From contig JALEIO010000205.1 in assembly GCA_022769845.1 (NCBI GenBank), forward strand, positions 1 to 5,839: a stretch of 5,839 bases of DNA. Direction: 5' to 3'. Positions within the stretch are counted from its first letter, which is position 1. Every line of letters begins with the position of its first letter. The stretch comes from Oscillospiraceae bacterium (lineage in GTDB: Bacteria > Bacillota > Clostridia > UMGS1810). A model generated the notes under the pieces. It had not been told where the DNA came from. It saw only the letters and a list, made by a program, of their open reading frames with translations, and did no database searches. A program made the translations under genes and the position numbers. Shown one piece after another: positions 1 to 5,839 of this stretch.

Positions 1-14
1 CAAAAGTCTTGCAC

Positions 15-53
15 TTTCAAGTCGGCTGTCGTCCCCCGACAGTTGACTTGAAA
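15..53. repeat. 17-bp hairpin near the left edge, possible terminator
   Basis: Arms 15-31 and 37-53 pair over 17 positions around the five-base loop TCCCC. Fifteen pairs are Watson-Crick. The other two (24 with 43/44 region: 24-44 and 25-43) are G-T when read on the plus strand and A-C mismatches when read on the minus strand. On the minus strand, the direction of the operon, the stem is followed only by a short T-run (GACTTTTG, about positions 1-8). On the plus strand no T-run follows. It could therefore be a weak operon terminator, or a palindrome that belongs with the hairpins at 77-154. The pairing is read directly; the function is inferred. Confidence 0.6.
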
Positions 54-66
54 CAGTAATTAAATC

Positions 67-167
67 AATGTCGTGAACCTAAAAACGGCATTCTTATGCT
101 GTTTTTAGGTGTGAAACCGAAGGTTTCACACAAATGGTTTCGCAAAACCATTTGTTCAGTAGACATT
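67..167. repeat. Three-hairpin cloverleaf-like palindromic element
   Basis: Three hairpins stand head to tail with almost no spacer. Hairpin A pairs 77-91 with 96-110 (15 bp, one G-T pair at 87-100, loop TCTT). Hairpin B pairs 109-118 with 122-131 (10 bp perfect, loop GAA). Hairpin C pairs 131-140 with 145-154 (10 bp perfect, loop CGCA). An outer inverted repeat encloses them: AATGTC at 67-72 pairs with GACATT at 162-167, and TGA at 74-76 pairs with TCA at 156-158, so the whole could fold as a closed junction with three arms. Its right outer arm covers the nanA stop codon (166-168). No T-tract follows any of the stems in the minus direction, so none is a textbook intrinsic terminator. It most resembles a dispersed palindromic repeat or a structured RNA/ssDNA element; copy number in the genome is unknown. 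Confidence 0.65.
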
Positions 168-1041
168 AATTAAGCAGCGGCATAACCGTTTTAATAAGCT
201 CATCTTTTGCTTCTTTTGAGCAGTCAATAAACGGCGCTCTTGATATACCGAAATCAAGTCCCAGTGCGCAGAGAACGGCCTTTTCACCCTGCATAACTCC
301 AACCTTTATTAATGCAGCCACTATTTTATTTACATCTGCCTGAATTTTTTGTGCTTCTGCAATTTTTCCTTCCGAAACAAGCCGCTGCATTTTAATGAAT
401 TTTTCTGCCATAAAATTGTATGTACTGCCTATTCCGCCGTCTGCTCCCATTGATATTCCTGCAAGAAACATCTCGTCAAAACCATTATAAATAACCTTGT
501 CAGGATATTCATTTTTAAACCTTTCCATTGAAAAATAATCGTTTGACGTATGCTTTACACCGATAAATCTTTCGTCACACAAAAACTCTCCAATATTGTT
601 ATATGTTAAATTTACGCCTGAAAAATTCGGAAAATTGTATATTAACATCGGAAGATTAACGCTATCTGCAATATCGTAATAATATTTTTTGATTTCTTCA
701 AAAGAAAACTTATAGTAAAAAGGCGCTACTGCGGAAACTGCGTTATACTCAAGCTTTTCGGCAAGCTTTGCACATTCAATCGCTTCGCCTGTGGAAATTG
801 CCCCGACATGAGCTATTAAAGTGCATCTTTCGCCTGCAATATCCTTAACAATCTTATATAAATTTTTTCTTTCTTCATTAGAAAGCAAAAACACCTCGGC
901 TGTTGAACCGCATACATAAAAACCCGTTACGCCCTTTTTTATATTCATTTCGATAAGTTCTTCAAGAGCTTTCTCATTAATTCTGTTATTTTCGTCAAAC
1001 GGCGTTAAAAGCGCCGGAAAAATGCCTTTAAATTTGTCCAT
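166..1041 (-). CDS. nanA: N-acetylneuraminate lyase (sialic acid aldolase)
   Basis: This cytoplasmic class I aldolase cleaves N-acetylneuraminate to N-acetylmannosamine and pyruvate, the first step of sialic acid catabolism. The 291-residue length is normal for the DapA/NanA (beta/alpha)8-barrel family. Numbered from the chosen ATG, visible motifs are the carboxylate-binding GSTAE at 45-49, catalytic Tyr135 in YNFP, Schiff-base Lys163 in GVKHTSND with Thr165, the sugar-binding G187/D189/E190 of NGFDE, and Ser206 in GIGSTYN. These match the E. coli NanA active site as I recall it and favour the lyase over dihydrodipicolinate synthase. One oddity is GSTAE where NanA usually has GSTGE. A GTG start 63 bases upstream is rejected, because AAGGAGA sits 5 nt before this ATG. 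The gene begins 10 nt after the preceding glycosidase stop and is last in the operon. The alternative is a related 2-keto-3-deoxy-sugar aldolase, which I think less likely. Confidence 0.93.
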   Translation of the reverse strand: MDKFKGIFPALLTPFDENNRINEKALEELIEMNIKKGVTGFYVCGSTAEVFLLSNEERKNLYKIVKDIAGERCTLIAHVGAISTGEAIECAKLAEKLEYNAVSAVAPFYYKFSFEEIKKYYYDIADSVNLPMLIYNFPNFSGVNLTYNNIGEFLCDERFIGVKHTSNDYFSMERFKNEYPDKVIYNGFDEMFLAGISMGADGGIGSTYNFMAEKFIKMQRLVSEGKIAEAQKIQADVNKIVAALIKVGVMQGEKAVLCALGLDFGISRAPFIDCSKEAKDELIKTVMPLLN

Positions 1042-1046
1042 TTTAT

Positions 1047-1053
1047 TCTCCTT
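1047..1053 (-). promoter_or_regulatory. Shine-Dalgarno of nanA, overlapping the upstream stop codon
   Basis: Minus-strand AAGGAGA lies 5 nt before the ATG at 1041. Its two leading A bases are the last two bases of the TAA stop (1054-1052) of the six-hairpin glycosidase. This fixes the nanA start at 1041 and suggests that termination of the upstream gene and initiation of nanA are translationally coupled. Confidence 0.85.
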
Positions 1054-3160
1054 AATCTGCATTGTATAAATAAATGTTTTCTTTATTGCTTTTTTTAATA
1101 ACACCTTGCGTCAAAACATCCGAAACATCTATATGAGGCGGAATATTTAATTTTACATTTCCAACTGTGCTGTCGTTTGATTTTATGCTTATATCTGTAA
1201 GGTGTAGATTTTTTACTTTAACTTCAATCAACATATTGCCATATACCGCTAAATTAAAGCTAAAACTCTTTTCACTCTTCGGCAATGACGGAGCAATATA
1301 TATAATATCATCTTCACTTTGAACGAGCATACGATTTGCAGCATATATGTAAGCACCTGCCGCCGTAGTAAACCAAGGACGGAATACACAGCCCTTTTCA
1401 TTTATTTCAAACATTTCTCCAAAGCACCCCACCGATTCGTTTGCCTGTTTCAGAGAGTTATAAACCGAATCGTCCCAAAGGTCCGCATAAACAATGGCTT
1501 TCCACGCCGCATACCACGAAGATATATGCCCTCCAACCTGATACATATTTCCGAATGTAAGCTCATCGGCCACAAAATCGTCAATGGCTCTTCTTTGCAA
1601 TTTATCTTCTCTTAATTGCACCTTATACGGAAAACAGCCGCTCAATACACCAATACTTTTTTCTTTACAATTTGGGTAAGGAATATATTTTTCACTGTCT
1701 TTCGGAAGATATTTTCTTAAAGCATTAGCTGTCTTTAAGCACTTTTTGCCAAATTCTTCATCTGCTGAAATTTCAGACGCAATACTGCTAAATACTTCAA
1801 AAAGTTTTATTGCACTGCAGGTTGTCATATAAGCGTTTTTAACCGACGCGCCAAGTCTTTCGAGGTCGGTACAGCTTACAATTACCGTTTTCCCGCTTTC
1901 CTCCTCATAAACCATATTATTCATAAAAAAGGCGGCACAATACTTTGCAACAGGATATGCCATATTCTTTAAAAATTCAATATCCTTGGTATATTTATAG
2001 TATTCCCAAAAGTTTAAAACAACACTTGCATTTTGGAATACGTGCTCATGCCAGTATCCCGGAACGCCGCTGTCATAGCCATCCTCCATAACTTCACAAT
2101 AGTAATTTGCTTGTTTCACATTTTTAGAAGAAACTCTTTGCACTGCCGTTTCGAGAATATCATATCTGAACTTTGGAATTTTATATGCTTCGCGAATATG
2201 ATTGGATGATAAAAGCGCGCAAGATATAAAAATTTCGTCAAAGGCAAAATATACTCCGTGCCACAATGCATTATTAATTCCCATAGGGACAGACCACTTT
2301 GTTGAAAGTGTTTTTAAATGATACTGCGCAGTTTTATAAACATCATTTATTCTTTCATCGCATACATTTATATACGAAACGTTCATATAATCGTTCCACA
2401 TCTTGCAGCTTTCATCAAATTCACCTTCAGGATTTGACAAAACTTTTTCCGATTTATCGGCAAGATACGCTTCATAATCTTTTCTTTCAAAGTCATCGCA
2501 ATACAAAACAAACATACTTGCGCTTTCACCGGCTTTAAAATTTTTGGTGAGCAGAATTTCATCATCAATGCATTCAGCTTTAACGCTGCTGTCGGAAAAA
2601 ATATAAAGCTGCCCGTTATATATTACTTTTCCGTCAATGGAATAAGAAATAACAACACCGTTTTCAATATTTTTCACACTATAATTAAAGCGCTCTATTT
2701 TTTTGCCGTCCGCGCCTTTTAACTTATACACAAATGAATAATCGGTATCGCTGTCAAAGGTTTTTTTAATGGAAAGCATATCATATTTATAGTGAACATA
2801 CGCTTTGGTGGATATATTAACCTTATCGTATTTACATTTAGATTCCATAAACCCTTTTTGGGTATTAAGACTCTGCTCCCAATCCGACGGTTCAATATTT
2901 TTACCACCGTTAATTATCTCTCCTGCCCTGCCGAACGGAATAAGCGTATACCTTCTGTTGTCGGGACGCTCCGGAACAACATCATATCTATATCTCCTTC
3001 CCGCCCACCAAACGCAAATTTCAGGGGTACAGCACGTTATATCATCAAATCTTCCGTCTGTTTCCTGACGTCCGCAGTAATCAAGCATAACCGACAAAGA
3101 ACCGTTTCCCAAAAGCGGCGGTGTATAATTTATTTTTTCTGCATATTTTGTTGTTTTCAT
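1052..3160 (-). CDS. Six-hairpin (alpha/alpha)6-barrel glycoside hydrolase, family unassigned
   Basis: The 702-residue protein has the architecture of the six-hairpin glycosidase superfamily (GH65/GH95-like). An N-terminal beta-sandwich of about 250 residues carries LLGNGSLSVML at 16-26 and the striking VWWAGRRYRYD at 50-60. A helical barrel runs from about 265 to 615, with LWHGVYFAFDEIF (299-311), FRYDILETA (331-339), GYWHEHVFQNASV (368-380), TDLERLG (431-437), VGGHISSWYAAW (542-553) and GEMFEI (581-586). A short C-terminal beta-segment follows from about 618. Glu434 and Glu582 are possible acid/base residues, by position only. No signal peptide or membrane segment is seen, so a cytoplasmic enzyme acting on imported oligosaccharides is most likely. 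I cannot assign a family number or substrate; a phosphorylase activity is also possible given the GH65 resemblance. The ATG at 3160 has AAGGAGA 4 nt upstream and lies 25 nt after the esterase stop. Confidence 0.75.
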   Translation of the reverse strand: MKTTKYAEKINYTPPLLGNGSLSVMLDYCGRQETDGRFDDITCCTPEICVWWAGRRYRYDVVPERPDNRRYTLIPFGRAGEIINGGKNIEPSDWEQSLNTQKGFMESKCKYDKVNISTKAYVHYKYDMLSIKKTFDSDTDYSFVYKLKGADGKKIERFNYSVKNIENGVVISYSIDGKVIYNGQLYIFSDSSVKAECIDDEILLTKNFKAGESASMFVLYCDDFERKDYEAYLADKSEKVLSNPEGEFDESCKMWNDYMNVSYINVCDERINDVYKTAQYHLKTLSTKWSVPMGINNALWHGVYFAFDEIFISCALLSSNHIREAYKIPKFRYDILETAVQRVSSKNVKQANYYCEVMEDGYDSGVPGYWHEHVFQNASVVLNFWEYYKYTKDIEFLKNMAYPVAKYCAAFFMNNMVYEEESGKTVIVSCTDLERLGASVKNAYMTTCSAIKLFEVFSSIASEISADEEFGKKCLKTANALRKYLPKDSEKYIPYPNCKEKSIGVLSGCFPYKVQLREDKLQRRAIDDFVADELTFGNMYQVGGHISSWYAAWKAIVYADLWDDSVYNSLKQANESVGCFGEMFEINEKGCVFRPWFTTAAGAYIYAANRMLVQSEDDIIYIAPSLPKSEKSFSFNLAVYGNMLIEVKVKNLHLTDISIKSNDSTVGNVKLNIPPHIDVSDVLTQGVIKKSNKENIYLYNAD

Positions 3161-3164
3161 ATTT

Positions 3165-3171
3165 TCTCCTT
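3165..3171 (-). promoter_or_regulatory. Shine-Dalgarno of the six-hairpin glycosidase
   Basis: Minus-strand AAGGAGA lies 4 nt before the ATG at 3160, inside the 25-base gap after the esterase gene. The heptamer is identical to the one before nanA. The short gap leaves no room for a terminator plus promoter, which supports cotranscription. Confidence 0.8.
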
Positions 3172-3185
3172 GCCCCTTATGTATG

Positions 3186-4925
3186 TTATTTTACAAACCT
3201 TATATTCTGCGCACTGCAAAGCGGCATAGACTGATAAAGCGTTGTCCACACAAAAGCTTTTGCTTTTTTTACACCGAGCGGAATGTCGTACCAAACGGTG
3301 CTTTCATTTACATCATTACTAAATTCTTTTTCGTCGCTGACATATGTATTTACAAGGCGTCCGTCATCGTCATAAAACGCAATTACAGATGTGTATTTAC
3401 CCGAGTATTCTTCAAAATAATTGTCTATTTCAAATGCCGCTTTAACTTTTGAAGGAAAAGTTCTTATACCGCTTAAATTATCGCCGTTTTTTACGGCAAG
3501 GTCGCTTGTTATATCAAGGTTTACTGTCACTGCGTCGTAAACCGAGCTTATTTCGCTTACGGTTTGACTGATGTTTTTTCCGTTCTTATTTATTAAAAGT
3601 TTGTAATCGTTTATATCCCCATCAAACGGAAACAAAAATTCATACTTTCCGTTTTCATCTGCAAAAACTTCGTCAATATAAGCAACGTCATTTTCAAGCG
3701 AAATATTTTTTTCGTCCGCATTTTTGCCAATAAGAAGCATTGTTACACTGTCTTTGCTTTCGCTTGCGCCCAATGTTCCGCCAACATATATTTTTTTGCT
3801 TGCAGCATCCAAGAGCGCTTTATCTTTGGGAGATGAACCTTCCTGCCATATATCATAATTATCTGCAACAGCGTTAATTTTTTCAACAAGTTCTTCAGCC
3901 ATTTCCTGTGCTTCGGTATAATACGGATGAGAATGAACCCCCGAATCTTTAAAAGAGGTGATTGTTATAAAATGATATTTTTCGCTTTGCATATCCTCTA
4001 CTGCCTTTTGAACATATTCACCGTATGAGCCTGACGGTTTTGAGCAGCAGAAAACGTGTGCATCGGGATATTTTGAGTTTATTGTTTTTAAGAATTTTTT
4101 ATATTCCTCGTAAAAATACTGCGGATTATTTCCTCGCGGATTTGTTCCGCTGTAATCATTTGTGCCGAGAAATACAACGACAACCTGCGGAATATACAAT
4201 TCAAAATCCCATTTTTCAACACTCGCCCCTGCCGTGTTTGGATTTGCATAAGCATACTGCTCTGCCATATTGCCGCTTGTTGCAGCTGAAGCGGCGGTTG
4301 AAGATATATAATTCATACAAACGCCTTTGCCCGATACGGCAACAATATTTGCATCGGCATCAAGAAGCCGCGAGGCATACCCTGCGTATGAACGCCATGT
4401 ATCGGTGTTTTCAGCCGTCTTTTCGTTAGAATTCTTACCGTATTCAAGATTTCCATATCCTACTGTGTAAGAGTCACCTATAAATTCCATTTTCCGCGCT
4501 TTCGCAGATGTAGGCTTTATATATGTGCCGTCTGTTTTAACCCGTGAAAATGTCAAAAGCCCGTTAGCCGACTCGCTGGAACGCGTTACCTTCACAATGT
4601 GATTTCCGCTCAAAAGATTGTCTGCAACTTTTACCCAACCGCTTTTTGAAACGGCAATTCTCTCCGGGGTGTCGCTTGAGTCAACGGACGCATTTATGTA
4701 TGATGTTTTGGTGCAGTCTGCAACATAAACATACGCATTTTTGCCGTCAAATTCAAATTCAATTCCCGACATAGGCCAGTTAAATTCCGTTTTTCCATCT
4801 TTTGTTACACTTCGACCTATTATTCTTACATTGTCAAGATTTGCCTCACACTCTGCGTAAGAAGCGATGTTAAACCCAAGCAGAATACTCAAAACAACCA
4901 CAGCTAACAAACCCATTCGTTTCAT
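3186..4925 (-). CDS. Secreted CE2-type SGNH carbohydrate esterase with C-terminal accessory domains
   Basis: Likely removes O-acetyl groups from a polysaccharide or glycan outside the cell. The 579 residues, numbered from the ATG, start with a signal peptide (KR, hydrophobic 5-20, probable cleavage after SYA at 24). A CE2-style beta-domain follows (about 30-130, with the WPMSGIEFEF signature near 50-59). The SGNH domain spans about 145-350: nucleophile Ser152 in GDSYTVGYG, WRSYAGYA at 177-184, Gly199 in VSGKG, GTND at 254-257 and His333-Pro334. The CE2 family uses a Ser-His dyad, here Ser152 and His333. An Ig-like beta-domain (about 376-472) and a last domain (about 475-579, FYDDDGRLV and AKAFVWTTL) of a type I associate with clostridial secreted enzymes complete it. 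The residue before the catalytic His is Ser332, not the Trp usual in CE2. A TTG at 4928 is an alternative start. Sialate esterase activity is possible but not shown. Confidence 0.85.
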   Translation of the reverse strand: MKRMGLLAVVVLSILLGFNIASYAECEANLDNVRIIGRSVTKDGKTEFNWPMSGIEFEFDGKNAYVYVADCTKTSYINASVDSSDTPERIAVSKSGWVKVADNLLSGNHIVKVTRSSESANGLLTFSRVKTDGTYIKPTSAKARKMEFIGDSYTVGYGNLEYGKNSNEKTAENTDTWRSYAGYASRLLDADANIVAVSGKGVCMNYISSTAASAATSGNMAEQYAYANPNTAGASVEKWDFELYIPQVVVVFLGTNDYSGTNPRGNNPQYFYEEYKKFLKTINSKYPDAHVFCCSKPSGSYGEYVQKAVEDMQSEKYHFITITSFKDSGVHSHPYYTEAQEMAEELVEKINAVADNYDIWQEGSSPKDKALLDAASKKIYVGGTLGASESKDSVTMLLIGKNADEKNISLENDVAYIDEVFADENGKYEFLFPFDGDINDYKLLINKNGKNISQTVSEISSVYDAVTVNLDITSDLAVKNGDNLSGIRTFPSKVKAAFEIDNYFEEYSGKYTSVIAFYDDDGRLVNTYVSDEKEFSNDVNESTVWYDIPLGVKKAKAFVWTTLYQSMPLCSAQNIRFVK

Positions 4926-4935
4926 CAAATCAACG

Positions 4936-4943
4936 CCTCCTTT
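4936..4943 (-). promoter_or_regulatory. Shine-Dalgarno of the esterase, ambiguous start
   Basis: Minus-strand AAAGGAGG is a near-perfect anti-16S match. It stands 10 nt before the ATG at 4925 and 7 nt before an in-frame TTG at 4928. The TTG has the better spacing and the ATG the better codon, so the two possible products differ by one leading Met. I chose the ATG. The site lies in the 23-base gap after the upstream gene's stop. Confidence 0.75.
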
Positions 4944-4948
4944 TTATG

Positions 4949-5839
4949 TTATTTGGCAATTTTTATAAGTCTTGGCGTATAGCCCTTAAGTACAAAACCG
5001 TCTTTTAATTCTTCCATTGCAATAAGGTCATAGCACTGTTCCACATTTTTCCCGTCTATTACAAGCGTAATGTTTTTATCCTCCCAGTCGTAATCTGTCA
5101 AATTTACAATATAGCTTCCTTCATATTGGCACATTTCAGCCGCCGCACTTTTTACAATTTCTCCGGTGTCTTTATTTACAATCTTTAAATCAGACAATCC
5201 TGCATTTATGCAGTTTTCTCTTACAGCATCGGAAAATTCCTCATAAGAAGGCGATAACAACACAATGCCGCTGTCAGCAACCGAAGTTTTGTATACAGAA
5301 GCGTTCTTGTATATTTCACTAACCGTATTTTCATCATGCAAAATATTCTGCTCGCTGTATTTAAAACTGTTGTCGTTAAAAATAACCACCTTGCCGCCGT
5401 TTTTAGAATAGTTATAAATTTCGTTTAACGTCTCTTTTGTTATATGCGTTGAACCCGGGATGAACAAAATTTTGTAATCGTTAATTTTTTTAATTTGACT
5501 TTCGGGTATAAATTCAGCTTTTTTGCCGATATTCAAAAGCGATGTAAATATGTTGTATGCAGTATTCATAGATGATAAATTATACATTCTGCTTGTTTGA
5601 GAAAACAGAATACCTGCATCTGATTTTGCATTTAAAAGTGCCGATACTTCGTTTGAAAGCCTCTGCAAATCAAGAGACGCTTTTCCGATTTTTGAAATAC
5701 AGTCGGGTCTTTGCAAAAGCGCACAATATCTGTATGAAGCGGTGTTATATGTTCTTGCATAAAGCCATATAATAGACTGTGACCTTCCGTATATAGCACT
5801 GTTCCACATATCGGTTGCATTAAACAACGCCGTTTTCCT
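4949..5839 (-). CDS. Glycoside hydrolase, C-terminal part, GH42/beta-galactosidase-like (partial, 5' end outside window)
   Basis: The frame is open to the window edge: four codons (R-K-T-A) precede the first in-frame TTG, which has no Shine-Dalgarno site, so this is the last 296 residues of a longer protein. Numbered from the edge, residues 1-70 resemble the end of a catalytic barrel and its exit helix (MWNSAIYGRSQSIIWLYAR at 11-29, LLQRPDCISKIGKASLDLQRL at 41-61). Residues about 74-220 look like the glutamine-amidotransferase-like fold of the GH42 middle (trimerisation) domain, with GILFSQTSRMY, YKILFIPGS and the GGKVVIF strand. Residues about 228-296 form a small beta-domain (YIVNLTDYDW to PRLIKIAK) like the GH42 C-terminal domain. 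Catalytic residues lie outside the window, so activity and export cannot be judged. The gene is followed after 23 nt by the esterase. A non-GH42 family that shares this tail is possible. Confidence 0.7.
   Translation of the reverse strand, partial: RKTALFNATDMWNSAIYGRSQSIIWLYARTYNTASYRYCALLQRPDCISKIGKASLDLQRLSNEVSALLNAKSDAGILFSQTSRMYNLSSMNTAYNIFTSLLNIGKKAEFIPESQIKKINDYKILFIPGSTHITKETLNEIYNYSKNGGKVVIFNDNSFKYSEQNILHDENTVSEIYKNASVYKTSVADSGIVLLSPSYEEFSDAVRENCINAGLSDLKIVNKDTGEIVKSAAAEMCQYEGSYIVNLTDYDWEDKNITLVIDGKNVEQCYDLIAMEELKDGFVLKGYTPRLIKIAK

Noticed and set aside
67..167. tRNA or CRISPR repeat reading of the hairpin cluster
   Set aside because: The fold is cloverleaf-like, but there is no TTC T-loop, anticodon arm or 7-bp acceptor stem. 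The hairpins differ in sequence and are not direct repeats with spacers.
166..1041. dapA (dihydrodipicolinate synthase) as the name of the aldolase
   Set aside because: The NGFDE, GIGSTYN and KHTSND segments match N-acetylneuraminate lyase and not the lysine-pathway enzyme, and the neighbours are carbohydrate-active enzymes.
1042..1104. Longer nanA reading frame beginning with GTG at 1104
   Set aside because: It would overlap the glycosidase gene by about 50 bases, adds a lysine-rich leader not seen in the family, and bypasses the strong Shine-Dalgarno site placed 5 nt before the ATG at 1041.
2792..3229. 145-residue plus-strand open frame
   Set aside because: It lies antisense to the start of the glycosidase and the end of the esterase, has no ribosome binding site or recognisable motif, and its composition is that of a shadow frame. 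The other plus-strand frames at 1319-1615, 2299-2538, 2805-3068, 3183-3452, 4025-4429 and 5572-5772 were rejected for the same reason.
4840..4925. Lipoprotein signal for the esterase at Cys26
   Set aside because: The residues before the cysteine (S-Y-A-E) do not form a lipobox; a signal peptidase I site after SYA fits better.
4949..5827. TTG at 5827 as the true start of the GH42-like gene
   Set aside because: The frame continues open to the window edge, there is no Shine-Dalgarno site, and the residues start in the middle of a glycosidase fold; it is an internal Leu codon.

Overview
The window is a single-strand carbohydrate-utilisation cluster. All four protein genes lie on the minus strand, are separated by only 10 to 25 bases, and each of the three starts inside the window has a strong purine-rich Shine-Dalgarno site, so they read as one operon transcribed from right to left. 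The low G+C composition, the AAGGAGA/AAAGGAGG ribosome binding sites, the Gram-positive-type signal peptide and the style of the accessory domains suggest a Clostridia-class Firmicute, perhaps a gut or rumen anaerobe. This is an inference from style, not a placement.

In transcription order: (1) positions 5839-4949 hold the C-terminal part of a large glycoside hydrolase with a GH42-like end (barrel end, glutamine-amidotransferase-like domain, small beta-sandwich); its N-terminus lies beyond the right edge. (2) 4925-3186 encode a secreted CE2-type SGNH carbohydrate esterase with two extra C-terminal beta-rich domains. (3) 3160-1052 encode a leaderless, probably cytoplasmic six-hairpin (alpha/alpha)6-barrel glycosidase of unassigned family. 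(4) 1041-166 encode a clear N-acetylneuraminate lyase (NanA) that keeps every sialic-acid-binding residue I can recall from the E. coli enzyme.

The working model is extracellular trimming of an O-acetylated glycan by the esterase, and perhaps by the GH42-like enzyme if it is exported. Uptake would follow through a transporter outside this window, then intracellular glycosidic cleavage by the six-hairpin enzyme and aldol cleavage of a sialic acid to N-acetylmannosamine and pyruvate. The sialic-acid part rests on the lyase; the substrates of the other three are not fixed by the sequence.

Positions 1-165, downstream of the operon, hold no gene. They contain four closely packed hairpins. The last three are enclosed by a weaker outer inverted repeat, giving a cloverleaf-like palindromic element that abuts and slightly overlaps the nanA stop codon. 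This is the part of the window least explained by ordinary annotation. No tRNA, rRNA, CRISPR array, transposase or promoter was seen.
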